Position numbers and translations under genes: made by a program
Origin: Sphingomonas panacisoli
GTDB lineage: Bacteria > Pseudomonadota > Alphaproteobacteria > Sphingomonadales > Sphingomonadaceae
Length of the DNA: 64,000 nt
Assembly (NCBI RefSeq): GCF_007859635.1
Contig: NZ_CP042306.1
Coordinates: 620,001-684,000 of the forward strand
Reading direction: 5' to 3'
Shown here: one piece after another, positions 54,779-62,288 of the stretch
Position numbering within the stretch: the first letter of the stretch is position 1
Layout: each line of letters opens with the position of its first letter
Notes under the pieces: model-generated
Told to the model about the DNA's origin: nothing
Databases searched by the model: none
The model's input: only the letters and a program-made list of their open reading frames with translations

Positions 54779-54848
54779 TTCAGCACCCACGCGAACTGCG
54801 CTGCCTATGCTGTCCGCTACGGGTAGGCGGCCTCGCGTGGGTGCTGAA
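54779..54848. repeat. Perfect 16-bp inverted repeat with a 38-base loop
   Basis: TTCAGCACCCACGCGA (54779-54794) and TCGCGTGGGTGCTGAA (54833-54848). It lies upstream of crcB and downstream of the convergent-side lipoprotein gene. No T-run follows on either strand. It differs in sequence from the other palindromes in the window. Confidence 0.8.
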
Positions 54849-54873
54849 GGGGGTAGAAGCGATAAACGGGCAA

Positions 54874-55641
54874 TCAGTTCCCGTTATTCGCGACGATATC
54901 GACTTCCGTACGGCCATCGCCGCGCGTGTCGAGATAAATAACGTAGGCCGCGCCATCGCGGCGCGTCCCGCCGAGGACATGCTGGCCGTCATCGGCCTGA
55001 TGCTCGGCCGAATAACCGGCGGCGGTGGCGCGGCCGTAATAATAGTCGAGGACGGTCTGGATCGACGCGCCGGTCGAGAAGCTGACGACGCGAAGGGCGC
55101 AACCGCCGTTTGCCGCGCCCGCGGCCTCGTCCACGCGCGCATCCGGGTAGAGCGGCAGGTCGGCGGGCAGACGCTGTGCCCAGGCGGTTGAATATTGCAG
55201 ATTGCGCGCGCAGCCGGCGGTGCGCTTGTCGCCCTGACGGCTGGCGAGCGCGCCGAGCGTGACCGAATCGTTCTTGATCTTGCACTGCGGACAATTGCCG
55301 GAGGGTGCGGGGGTCGGCTTGCTGCCGCCCGACGATGAGGAGCCGCCCGCGGTCACGGTGCCGTCGTTTTTGCCGCCGGCGACCGAATCCGGCGGAATCG
55401 CGCCCGAATAAGGCTGTTGCGGCGGGCGGACGGCGTCGGCGTTGGACTGGCCGGTCAGCGACGGATCGACCATGATCTGGTCCTGCAACGCCGCGCGCAT
55501 CGCCGGGTCGCTGGCATTGGCCGAATTGCCGGCAAGCTCGGCGTCGAGCGAATCCAGATTGCCTTGCGCCGCCGGCTTCGGCCCGCACGCGGTCAGCGCG
55601 AGCGGGACGAGCGCGAGAAGGTAGAAATGGCGGACAGCCAC
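54874..55641 (-). CDS. Lipoprotein with a C-terminal globular domain
   Basis: 255 residues. Lipobox LTAC at residues 16-19. Then about 100 residues of low complexity rich in Asp, Ser, Gly and Pro, a CPQC pair near 116 (possible redox or metal site), and a domain from about 140 (RNLQYSTAWAQRLPADLPLY, then CALRVVSFSTGASIQTVLDY and GAAYVIYLDTRGDGRTEVDI). No family recognised. Probably outer-membrane-anchored in the periplasm. Confidence 0.75.
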   Translation of the reverse strand: MAVRHFYLLALVPLALTACGPKPAAQGNLDSLDAELAGNSANASDPAMRAALQDQIMVDPSLTGQSNADAVRPPQQPYSGAIPPDSVAGGKNDGTVTAGGSSSSGGSKPTPAPSGNCPQCKIKNDSVTLGALASRQGDKRTAGCARNLQYSTAWAQRLPADLPLYPDARVDEAAGAANGGCALRVVSFSTGASIQTVLDYYYGRATAAGYSAEHQADDGQHVLGGTRRDGAAYVIYLDTRGDGRTEVDIVANNGN

Positions 55642-55746
55642 GCTGGCAACACTCCGATGGTTCGACTGTCGGCGATAGCGAAGGAGGCGTTAAGATAGGC
55701 CTACGCAGGTCTTGTGCGCGGCCCCCGACTTCCCACATCGCGCGCC

Positions 55747-55965
55747 ATGAACATCGTCTCGATCCTTATCGGCCTTGTCCTGCTCGTCTTCGTGCTGGTC
55801 GGGCTGATACCGTTGCTCGGCTGGCTCAACTGGATCGCGCTGCTGATCGGCGCGGTCGGCGTGCTGATCGGTGCGCTGTCGCGGCACAAGGCCGGCATGA
55901 TCTTCAACATCGTGCTGCTGGCGATTGCCATCCTGCGCCTGTCGCTGGGCGGGGGCATCCTCTGA
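55747..55965 (+). CDS. Small membrane protein (71-72 residues)
   Basis: From the ATG at 55747. Almost entirely hydrophobic: three short helices (about 2-20, 22-40 and 46-66) with a single RHK turn. This is a common type in sphingomonads, with no known function. It is followed by a stem-loop shared with the convergent glycine-zipper gene. Confidence 0.7.
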   Translation: MNIVSILIGLVLLVFVLVGLIPLLGWLNWIALLIGAVGVLIGALSRHKAGMIFNIVLLAIAILRLSLGGGIL

Positions 55966-55971
55966 TACGAA

Positions 55972-56003
55972 AAGGGCCCGGCCGAAGCCGAGCCCTTCCT
56001 TTT
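55972..56003. terminator. Terminator between convergent small-protein genes
   Basis: AAGGGC (55972-55977) pairs with GCCCTT (55992-55997), with an inner GGC/GCC stem around CGAA, followed by CCTTTTCC; GATACGAAAA on the left allows function in both directions. Confidence 0.65.
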
Positions 56004-56023
56004 CCACCTGTTAAGTCAGGCGC

Positions 56024-56587
56024 TTAGCGGCACTGAACCTGGCCGCGGTCGATCGACGACCCGAGCGCCGCACCGCCGGCTGCGCCGAGCAGGGTGCCGA
56101 GCGTGCTCGACCGTCCGTTCGACAGCGAGTTACCGAGCAGTCCGCCGAGCACACCGCCCACGATCAGGCCGGTCGTGCCGTCCGAACGGCGGCAATAATA
56201 ATTGCCGTTCGACCCGCGATAGATGCGGTCGTTCCGGTTCAGGCGACGCACTTGGTAGTTGCTGCCGTCGCGATAGTAACGGTCGGCATAGTAATAACGC
56301 TGACCCGGCTCGTAACGGTTATAGTCGTAGTTGCGCCACGACTGCCAGTTGCGGGTGTCCTTGCGATAGTCGCGACGTGCATCGCGGACCTCGCGGTTGC
56401 GCTCCCGCTGGGCGCGATAGACATCGCGCGGACTGTCGGCGTCGCGCAGATCCTTGCGGTAGTCCTTGTTCGCATCACGCACTTCGTCGCGATATTCGCG
56501 GCGCGGGTTGCTCTGAGCCTCTGCGACCATCGGGGTCGTCATCGTGCTCGCGGCCAGGGCGGCCAGAATAAGCCGTCGCATCATCAT
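56024..56587 (-). CDS. Exported glycine-zipper protein with an Arg/Tyr/Asp-rich body
   Basis: 187 residues. Signal peptide to about residue 24 (MVAEA|QS). Residues 28-125 are highly charged and Tyr-rich (RREYRDEVRDANKDYRKDLR type repeats). The end is a glycine-zipper segment (TTGLIVGGVLGGLLGNSLS, then LLGAAGGAALGSSI) closed by a Cys. Such proteins associate with the outer membrane or peptidoglycan. A second, shorter glycine-zipper protein lies beyond osmC. Function unknown. Confidence 0.8.
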   Translation of the reverse strand: MMMRRLILAALAASTMTTPMVAEAQSNPRREYRDEVRDANKDYRKDLRDADSPRDVYRAQRERNREVRDARRDYRKDTRNWQSWRNYDYNRYEPGQRYYYADRYYRDGSNYQVRRLNRNDRIYRGSNGNYYCRRSDGTTGLIVGGVLGGLLGNSLSNGRSSTLGTLLGAAGGAALGSSIDRGQVQCR

Positions 56588-56639
56588 TCTCCCTTCTGTC
56601 TGGAGACTGCTAAAACCAGTGGCGTTGTTCGAAAGTTGC

Positions 56640-56666
56640 GTGAACGGAAAACTACCTTCCGTTCAC
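56640..56666 (-). terminator. Stem-loop after the osmC-like gene
   Basis: GTGAACGGAA (56640-56649) pairs perfectly with TTCCGTTCAC (56657-56666); on the minus strand it is followed at a short distance by AACTTT. Confidence 0.55.
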
Positions 56667-56678
56667 ACGAGCGACAGG

Positions 56679-57107
56679 TCAGCCGTTGAGCGTGTGCTCC
56701 AGGGTGATCGCCGCGTTGAGCACCTTCGAGACCGGGCAATTCGCCTTGGCGTCGGCTGCGATCCGCGCGAACTGATCGGCGTCGATCCCCGACACGGTGG
56801 CGGTCAGCGTGAGATCGGACCGCGTGATCGCGAAGCCTTCGCCCTGCTTGTCGAGCGTGACCTTGGCGGTCGTCTCCAGCGTGCCGTCGTTGAATCCCTC
56901 GCGAGCGAGCGCGAAGCTCAGCGCCATCGTGAAGCAACTGGCGTGCGCGGCGGCGATCAACTCTTCGGGATTGGTGCCGGGCTCGTCGCCGAACCGCGTG
57001 CCGAAACCGTATTTCTGGTCGCTGAGGACGCCCGACTGGGTCGATACATGGCCGACGCCGTCCTTGCCGAACCCCTCATATTTCGCCGAACCGCTGCGTG
57101 TCGTCAT
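56679..57107 (-). CDS. OsmC-family peroxiredoxin
   Basis: 142 residues. The start is the ATG at 57107, seven bases after GGGAG; the ATG at 57113 overlaps that site. The redox Cys pair is C59 of AAHASCFTMALS and C125 of ANCPVSKVL, the spacing of OsmC/Ohr proteins, and the NPEELIAAAHASCF motif is diagnostic. It reduces organic hydroperoxides. It lies between two glycine-zipper envelope genes; no OhrR-type regulator is adjacent. Confidence 0.94.
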   Translation of the reverse strand: MTTRSGSAKYEGFGKDGVGHVSTQSGVLSDQKYGFGTRFGDEPGTNPEELIAAAHASCFTMALSFALAREGFNDGTLETTAKVTLDKQGEGFAITRSDLTLTATVSGIDADQFARIAADAKANCPVSKVLNAAITLEHTLNG

Positions 57108-57177
57108 TGTCATTCTCCCAAAGCAAAGGGGCGCAGTCGACCGACCGCGCCCCATAGTACCGAAAATACGCCGGCGA

Positions 57178-57483
57178 TTAGCGGCGGCAGCGGCGCTTGG
57201 CCGTGTTCGCCCGATCGATCGCCCGGCCACCGAGCGCACCGGCCGCGCCACCGATCACGGTGCCGAGCAGCTTGTCGCCACGGCCCGCGATGCTGTTGCC
57301 GATCACCGCGCCGCCGACCCCGCCGACGACTGCGCCGGTGGTACCGCCCGAATAGGTGCAATAGGTCTTGCCGCCGCGGCCGTTATACGTCCGGTAGTGC
57401 TTGCGCGCTTCGGCCGACGTCGGGACCACGAGCGTCGTCGCGGTGAGTGCAGCTGCACCCAGGCTTAAAAACAGATTTCGCAT
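57178..57483 (-). CDS. Small exported glycine-zipper (2TM-like) protein
   Basis: 101 residues from the ATG at 57483. Signal peptide to about 27 (PTSAEA|RK). The body is a glycine zipper: GGTTGAVVGGVGGAVIGNSI and LLGTVIGGAAGALGGRAI, with a basic C-terminus containing Cys. It resembles the last third of the 56024-56587 protein. Probably envelope-associated; function unknown. Confidence 0.82.
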   Translation of the reverse strand: MRNLFLSLGAAALTATTLVVPTSAEARKHYRTYNGRGGKTYCTYSGGTTGAVVGGVGGAVIGNSIAGRGDKLLGTVIGGAAGALGGRAIDRANTAKRRCRR

Positions 57484-57596
57484 GTCGAATTCCCTTTGCT
57501 TTGAATCAATGCCGCTCCCGTAACGTCTTTGACCGCCGCAAGGTTGCATCGCCAGGCGATTCAATGTGCAAGGGGCGCAGGGTGCGAATGTGCACG

Positions 57597-57614
57597 ATAT
57601 CCACGTTATCCACA
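57597..57614. promoter_or_regulatory. Tandem DnaA-box-like sites
   Basis: ATATCCACG (57597-57605) is followed directly by TTATCCACA (57606-57614). The second is a perfect consensus DnaA box; the first differs at two positions. They lie just upstream of the hairpin-rich block. Two boxes alone do not make an origin. Confidence 0.4.
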
Positions 57615-57666
57615 GCCCGGCCCGACGGTTAACGCTTGGCGCGAATCGGATTCGATGACAGCTTCA

Positions 57667-58480
57667 TGACATCAGGAACGAAGGCGGTTCGCCGAGAAAT
57701 CGGCAGATTGTTCAAGGACTTGAGCTTCGAGAAACAGACCCTGGCCTTCGGGTGAGGACGATGATTTCGAAGGGGACATCAGCCCCCGCTGAACCCGGAT
57801 GGATCGCGCAAGCGAGACGCTTCGGACGACGCTACTGATGGCCCGCACATGATCGGACGTCTTCGGACGAAAGATCATGGGTTGCAGCGGCGAGCCGCCG
57901 ATCGAGCCCGTCAAACGGCGCGACAGGAAAGGTGCCGAGGTGACCGACGCGAAGGAAGCGGCTTCGGCCATTTTCTTCGTAGGCCGCCGGTGGCCGGGAA
58001 TGCTGAGACTCTTCGGATGATCGCGCCCGGCCCCGACGACCGAACCGCAACGTCAGGTGGGTCTTCGGATCAAACCGATCGAGCGGATGCGAGATTCAGA
58101 AGGCTTTCGGGTCTTCGGGGTGGAGCAAATCGCGATGCTGGATGTGCCTTCGGGCAGATCGAGCGGAGCGAGCCCTTGGAGAAGGAGCGTCTTCGGACGA
58201 GACCGGCCAGGGCGACCGCGAAGCGGAATGGCTTTCGGGCCAGTCGGTGGAGCGGGCGAAGCAAAGAGCGTCTTCGGACGTTTCGGAGCCTAGCGAAACC
58301 GCGGAGTTGCGCTGGCCTTCGGGCCACGCAACCGAGCAACCCGCGAAACCTGGCGCCGCTCTTCGGAGCAGCACGGATGTAGCGAGCCGCCGAAACCAGA
58401 TGGCGCGGGCCGACCTTCGGGAAAGCCAAGCGGATCGAAGTCCGGCGACAGGGGAGTCGGTCGCAAGACCGGCTCCCCAA
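57667..58480 (+). ncRNA. Putative large structured RNA: array of UUCG-tetraloop hairpins
   Basis: No convincing gene spans this block. On the + strand CTTCGG occurs at 57746, 57820, 57861, 57962, 58011, 58063, 58113, 58148, 58191, 58272, 58317, 58361 and 58415, with a U-variant near 58233. Many have perfect stems: CGTC-TTCG-GACG three times (57858, 58188, 58269), TGCC-TTCG-GGCA (58145), TGGCC-TTCG-GGCCA (58313), GCTC-TTCG-GAGC (58358). CATGATC/GATCATG (57848 and 57873) encloses one of them. GNRA hairpins are GCCGA-GAAA-TCGGC (near 57692) and TCGC-GCAA-GCGA (57804). Only the + strand reads as UUCG. I recognise no known RNA family. Confidence 0.65.
58451..58478 (+). terminator. Final stem-loop of the hairpin-rich block
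   Basis: GGGGAG pairs with CTCCCC and GGTC with GACC around a GCAA tetraloop, with a two-base bulge on each side; AATTGCATTTTG follows. It could be the 3' end of the putative RNA. Confidence 0.6.
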
Positions 58481-58544
58481 TTGCATTTTGGGCGATGTAC
58501 GCGGCGTATTGGCATGACGCGGAGCTGTCGGCTAACCCGCACCC

Positions 58545-59177
58545 ATGCTCCCCCACACCTCATGGCTTCCCGCGATCGCGCCGTGGCTCGACTTGGCGGG
58601 ACTTGTCGTGTTCGCGGCGTCGGGTGCGCTCGCGGCGGCGCGACGAGGGCAGACGATGGTGACGCTCTGCTTCTTCGCGGTCGTGACCGGGGTCGGGGGC
58701 GGGACGGTGCGCGATCTGTTGATCGGCGCGCCGGTGTTCTGGATCCATGACAGCCGTGCGGCGGCGGCGTGCCTGATCGTCGCGTTCGCGGTGTGGCTGA
58801 CGCCGGAACGGTGGTGGCGCGGGCAGGCGCTCGACTGGTTCGATGCGGTGGGGCTCGCGGCCTATGCGGTGTTCGGCGCGGCAAAGGCGATCGGCTATGG
58901 CGTGCCGCCCGTACCCGCCGCGCTGATGGGCGTGGTGACGGGGTGCGTCGGCGGGATCATCCGCGACGTGCTGGCGGGCGAGCCGTCGATCCTGTTGCGG
59001 CCCGAAATCTACGTGACGGCAGCGGCGCTGGCGGCGGGACTGTATGTCGGGCTCGGGCAGATCGGCGTGCCGTTGCCGGTTGCGGCGACGGTAGGCGCGG
59101 TTGCCGGATTCGTGCTGCGCGCGGTGGCGATCCGCTGGAAGCTCGCGCTCCCCGCCTATCGCGGCGGCCAGGCATGA
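58545..59177 (+). CDS. TRIC-type cation channel family membrane protein (UPF0126)
   Basis: 210 residues, seven hydrophobic segments arranged as two repeats. Each repeat has a GGG(T/I)(V/I)RD motif: GVGGGTVRDLLIGAPVFW and CVGGIIRDVLAGEPSILL. These are the marks of the bacterial trimeric intracellular cation (TRIC) channel family. It is coupled to the next gene by a four-base overlap (ATGA). Ion preference is unknown. Confidence 0.9.
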   Translation: MLPHTSWLPAIAPWLDLAGLVVFAASGALAAARRGQTMVTLCFFAVVTGVGGGTVRDLLIGAPVFWIHDSRAAAACLIVAFAVWLTPERWWRGQALDWFDAVGLAAYAVFGAAKAIGYGVPPVPAALMGVVTGCVGGIIRDVLAGEPSILLRPEIYVTAAALAAGLYVGLGQIGVPLPVAATVGAVAGFVLRAVAIRWKLALPAYRGGQA

Positions 59178-59635
59178 TCGCGCTGGCATTGCTGACCGCT
59201 GCGGCGCCGGTGCTGCAGCCGCAACTCCAGCCGCTGAGCTTCCTCGTCGGACATTGCTGGCAGGGGCAGGTCGCGCCCGGGCGGATCGACCGGCATTGCT
59301 TCGTCGCGCTGACCGACGGCTCGATCCGCGATCGCCACGCGGTGGTCGAGGGCGGTAAACGGGTGATCGCGGGCGAGAGCGTCTATCGTTGGGATGCACG
59401 TGCCGGGGCGATTAGCGTGACGTATCGCGACAGTTTCGGCGGACGACTGACCGGCATCGTGCGGTCGCGCGGCAATCTGATGGGCGTGGACGGGCACTAC
59501 GTCGCGAGCGGCGGCCAGCGGTTCGGCATTTCCGCGCGCTGGACGCGGGTCAACGATACCACCTATCGCGCCGACGCGCGCTCGGCCGAAGTGCCGCAAG
59601 TCAACGGTTCGACGGTCTACCGGCGGGTCGATTGA
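59174..59635 (+). CDS. Small exported protein of unknown function
   Basis: 153 residues from the ATG at 59174, overlapping the channel gene by four bases. A short hydrophobic leader (IALALLTAAAPVLQ) suggests export. The body, FLVGHCWQGQVAPGRIDRHC to VNGSTVYRRV, alternates beta strands with conserved-looking Trp and two Cys, like a small lipocalin-type barrel of the DUF1579 kind; that assignment is tentative. Function unknown. Confidence 0.7.
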   Translation: MIALALLTAAAPVLQPQLQPLSFLVGHCWQGQVAPGRIDRHCFVALTDGSIRDRHAVVEGGKRVIAGESVYRWDARAGAISVTYRDSFGGRLTGIVRSRGNLMGVDGHYVASGGQRFGISARWTRVNDTTYRADARSAEVPQVNGSTVYRRVD

Positions 59636-59659
59636 CTGTCGCTCTGGGTAGTTGCGTTG

Positions 59660-59730
59660 TGCTCCGGCGAAGGCCGGAGCGTTTGGGGGTGCCGGCCTCG
59701 ATCGCCAACGCTCCGGCCTTCGCCGGAGCA
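59660..59730. repeat. Intergenic palindromic (REP-like) element, GCTCCGGCGAAGGCCGGAGC family
   Basis: Perfect inverted 24-base arms (59660-59683 and 59707-59730) with a 23-base centre, between two convergent genes. Confidence 0.8.
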
Positions 59731-59747
59731 TCGGTCATTCAGGTCGA

Positions 59748-60314
59748 TTAGCCCCGCTGGACCAACCCGACCTCGCTGAACTTCTTCGGCTCGGCCGGTG
59801 GGATCGAGGCGTCGTTGAGTTCGCACTGCCAAAAGCCGACGTCGATCCAGCGGCCCTGCTTGAACCCCATTTCGCGCAATACGCCGGCGCGGCGAAAGCC
59901 GGTCGCTTCGTGCAAGGTGATCGAATAGTCGTTGGGCAGCGAGATGACGCTGACCGCCTGGACGAAGCCCTGCGCCCGCAACGTGTCGATCAGCGCGCGG
60001 TACAGCGTCCGGCCCATACCCTGTCCCTGCGCCGGGCCGACCACATAGACCGACGTCTCGACGACGTAGCGGTAGGCGGGCCGCTCGCGGAACTTGGTGG
60101 CGTAGGCATAGGCCAAGACGCTGTCGCCTTCGGCCTCGCCATTGGTCGCGACCAGCCACGGATAGAGCCCGTCCGACGCCGCCATCCGTTCGGCCATCGT
60201 CGCTGCGTCGGGTGCTTCGGTCTCGAACGAAACCGTGCCGGTCATCACGTACGGCGCATAGATTGCGGCGATGGCGGCCGCATCGTCGGGCCGCGCCGGG
60301 CGAAACGCGATCAA
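59748..60314 (-). CDS. GNAT acetyltransferase, phosphinothricin-acetyltransferase-like, TTG start
   Basis: 188 residues from a TTG at 60314 that overlaps the sppA stop (TTGA). Start FRPARPDDAAAIAAIYAPYV, then TGTVSFETEAPD, the ETSVYVVGPAQGQGMGRTLY acetyl-CoA loop and NDYSITLHEATGFRRAGVLR are closely the Pat/Bar pattern. Such enzymes acetylate methionine sulfone, sulfoximine and similar amino-acid analogues. The terminal 30 residues are an extension of no known role. Confidence 0.87.
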   Translation of the reverse strand: MIAFRPARPDDAAAIAAIYAPYVMTGTVSFETEAPDAATMAERMAASDGLYPWLVATNGEAEGDSVLAYAYATKFRERPAYRYVVETSVYVVGPAQGQGMGRTLYRALIDTLRAQGFVQAVSVISLPNDYSITLHEATGFRRAGVLREMGFKQGRWIDVGFWQCELNDASIPPAEPKKFSEVGLVQRG

Positions 60315-62191
60315 GACCAGATCGCCTTGACCAGCATCTGCACCAGGCTGAGGTCGCTGCGGCTCGCGCGCATGTCGCCGAACCCGGCGCATTCGAGGCA
60401 GCGCGCCTGGATCGAGTTGGCGGTGGCGAGCCGCTTGGCATCACCCATCGCGCGCGCCAGCATGTCCTGGCGTTCGGTCGCGATCACGCCGAAAACGTCC
60501 CGCGCGCTCGCCGTGTCGGTGCTGGTATCGTCGTCGCCGCCCAACCCGCCGATCAGCTGCGCGAACCAACTCGGCTTCTTCTCCAGATAGACGCGCGCGA
60601 CGTTCTTCGGGTCGAGGCCGGCGCGCTTGGCGGCTTCCGCCACCGCATCATCGAGCGAGCCGAAGCGATCGACCAGCCCCAATTGCCGCGCCGTGCCGCC
60701 GTCCCACACGCGGCCTTGGCCGATCTCATCGGCGCGCTGCACCGTCATCTTGCGCGCCGCCGCGACGTGGTTGATGAATTCGAGATACATGTGATCGACG
60801 GACGATTGCAGGATCGCGTCGAGTTGCGGCGTGGTGCCGCCATAGACGTCGGGTTGACCCGATAGCGGCGTCGTCTTCACACCGTCGGCGGTAACGCCGA
60901 GCTTGGCGAGCGAGTTCTCGAACGTCGGGAATACCCCGAACACGCCGATCGCGCCGGTGATGGTGTTGGGTTCGGCGAAGATCACGTCACCCGCCGTCGA
61001 AATCCAATAGCCGCCCGACGCGGCGAGGCCACCCATCGATATCACGATCGGCAGCTTCTGCGCCTTCGCCTCCAGGATCGCCGAGCGGATCTTCTCCGAC
61101 GCGATCGTCGATCCGCCGGGCGAATCGATCCGCACGACCAGCGCCTTCAGGTCTTTCTTCGCCAATCCGGCGAGGACCGTGTCGGCGATGGTGTCGCCCG
61201 CGGCCGTGCCGGGACCCGCCCTGCCGTCGACGATATCGCCCGCGACCGTGAGGATGCCGATCTTGTCGCCGTTGGTCGGAATCGGATTGGCCGCGACCCA
61301 ATCGGCATATTTGATCGTCGCGTACGTGCCGGGGATTTTCTTCGGCGCTTCCCCCGCTAGTTCGGCAACGTACTTGCCGAACGCGACGCTGTCGCCGAGC
61401 TTGTCGACCAGGCCGAGCGACAGGTTCACCTTGGCGATGTCGCCGCCCGCGGCCGTAATGGCCTGGTCCGGCTGTGCCAGGAACGTGTCGATCTGCGCCT
61501 TGGGCCGTGCCTTGTGGATCAGATCCTTCCACTGCCCGAAGATCGACGCGTACAGCGCGGTGTTCGCTTCCTTCGCCTCGGGCGACTGGTCGGCGCGGAT
61601 ATAGGGTTCGACGTACGACTTGAACTTGCCGGCACGATAGACGTGGACGGTAACGCCAAGCTTGTCGATCAGGCCCTTGTAATAGAGCTGGTTGCCGCCC
61701 GCGCCGCGAAACAGCGTGCCGCCCATCGGGTTGAGCCAGATCTCGTTGGCGTTTGCCGCGAGCAGATACGAACTGTCGGTATAAGCGGTGGCATAGGCCA
61801 GCACCTTCTTGCCCGACGCCTTGAATCGGCCGATCGCGTTGGCGACCTCGGTCACCGCTGCCGGATAGCCGCCGCCATAGGTATCGAGGTCGAGGACGAG
61901 CACCTTCACCCGGGCATCTTCCTTCGCCGTGTCGATCGCGCGGACGACGTCGCGCAGGCGGAATTCGCGTGGGCTGGATCCTTGCGCGGCGGCGAGCGCG
62001 GTCGGATCGGTCGGCTGTTCGACGATCGAGCCGTTGAACTTGAGCACCAGCGCGCCGTCGCGGATCGCGCCGGCATTGGGCTTGGCAGACAACAAAGCGA
62101 ACAACACGCCGAAGAACAGCAGCATGAACAGCAGCACCAGGCCGTCCTTGATGCCGACCATGATCTTCCAGGCGCCCCGAACGAGTTTCAC
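60311..62191 (-). CDS. sppA: Signal peptide peptidase SppA, 67K type
   Basis: 626 residues from a GTG at 62191, with GGGAG eight bases upstream. One N-terminal membrane helix (about 15-37). Two tandem S49 domains: the first supplies the catalytic Lys in YRAGKFKSYVEPYIR, the second the nucleophile Ser in SMGGLAASGGYWIS. This Ser-Lys enzyme degrades cleaved signal peptides in the inner membrane. Co-translated with the downstream GNAT gene. Confidence 0.96.
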   Translation of the reverse strand: MKLVRGAWKIMVGIKDGLVLLFMLLFFGVLFALLSAKPNAGAIRDGALVLKFNGSIVEQPTDPTALAAAQGSSPREFRLRDVVRAIDTAKEDARVKVLVLDLDTYGGGYPAAVTEVANAIGRFKASGKKVLAYATAYTDSSYLLAANANEIWLNPMGGTLFRGAGGNQLYYKGLIDKLGVTVHVYRAGKFKSYVEPYIRADQSPEAKEANTALYASIFGQWKDLIHKARPKAQIDTFLAQPDQAITAAGGDIAKVNLSLGLVDKLGDSVAFGKYVAELAGEAPKKIPGTYATIKYADWVAANPIPTNGDKIGILTVAGDIVDGRAGPGTAAGDTIADTVLAGLAKKDLKALVVRIDSPGGSTIASEKIRSAILEAKAQKLPIVISMGGLAASGGYWISTAGDVIFAEPNTITGAIGVFGVFPTFENSLAKLGVTADGVKTTPLSGQPDVYGGTTPQLDAILQSSVDHMYLEFINHVAAARKMTVQRADEIGQGRVWDGGTARQLGLVDRFGSLDDAVAEAAKRAGLDPKNVARVYLEKKPSWFAQLIGGLGGDDDTSTDTASARDVFGVIATERQDMLARAMGDAKRLATANSIQARCLECAGFGDMRASRSDLSLVQMLVKAIWS

Positions 62192-62288
62192 GTGTCTGTC
62201 TCCCACGCCCGCATGGCGTTTCGCTGCACTGCGATAGCCGCATGTGTCGTGGTTGAGCAATACGCGCTTAGCAGTTAGGGGCATGCCC

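Noticed and set aside
54733..54850. Fluoride riboswitch upstream of crcB
   Set aside because: The conserved riboswitch core could not be found; only an unrelated inverted repeat is present.
57597..58480. Replication origin, because of DnaA-box-like sites next to a structured region
   Set aside because: Only two boxes, no AT-rich unwinding element, and no dnaA, hemE, parAB or similar origin neighbours.
57849..58750. Several open frames across the hairpin-rich block
   Set aside because: They are Ser/Arg/Glu-rich, overlap one another in different frames, lack ribosome sites, and the sequence is better explained by the hairpin pattern.
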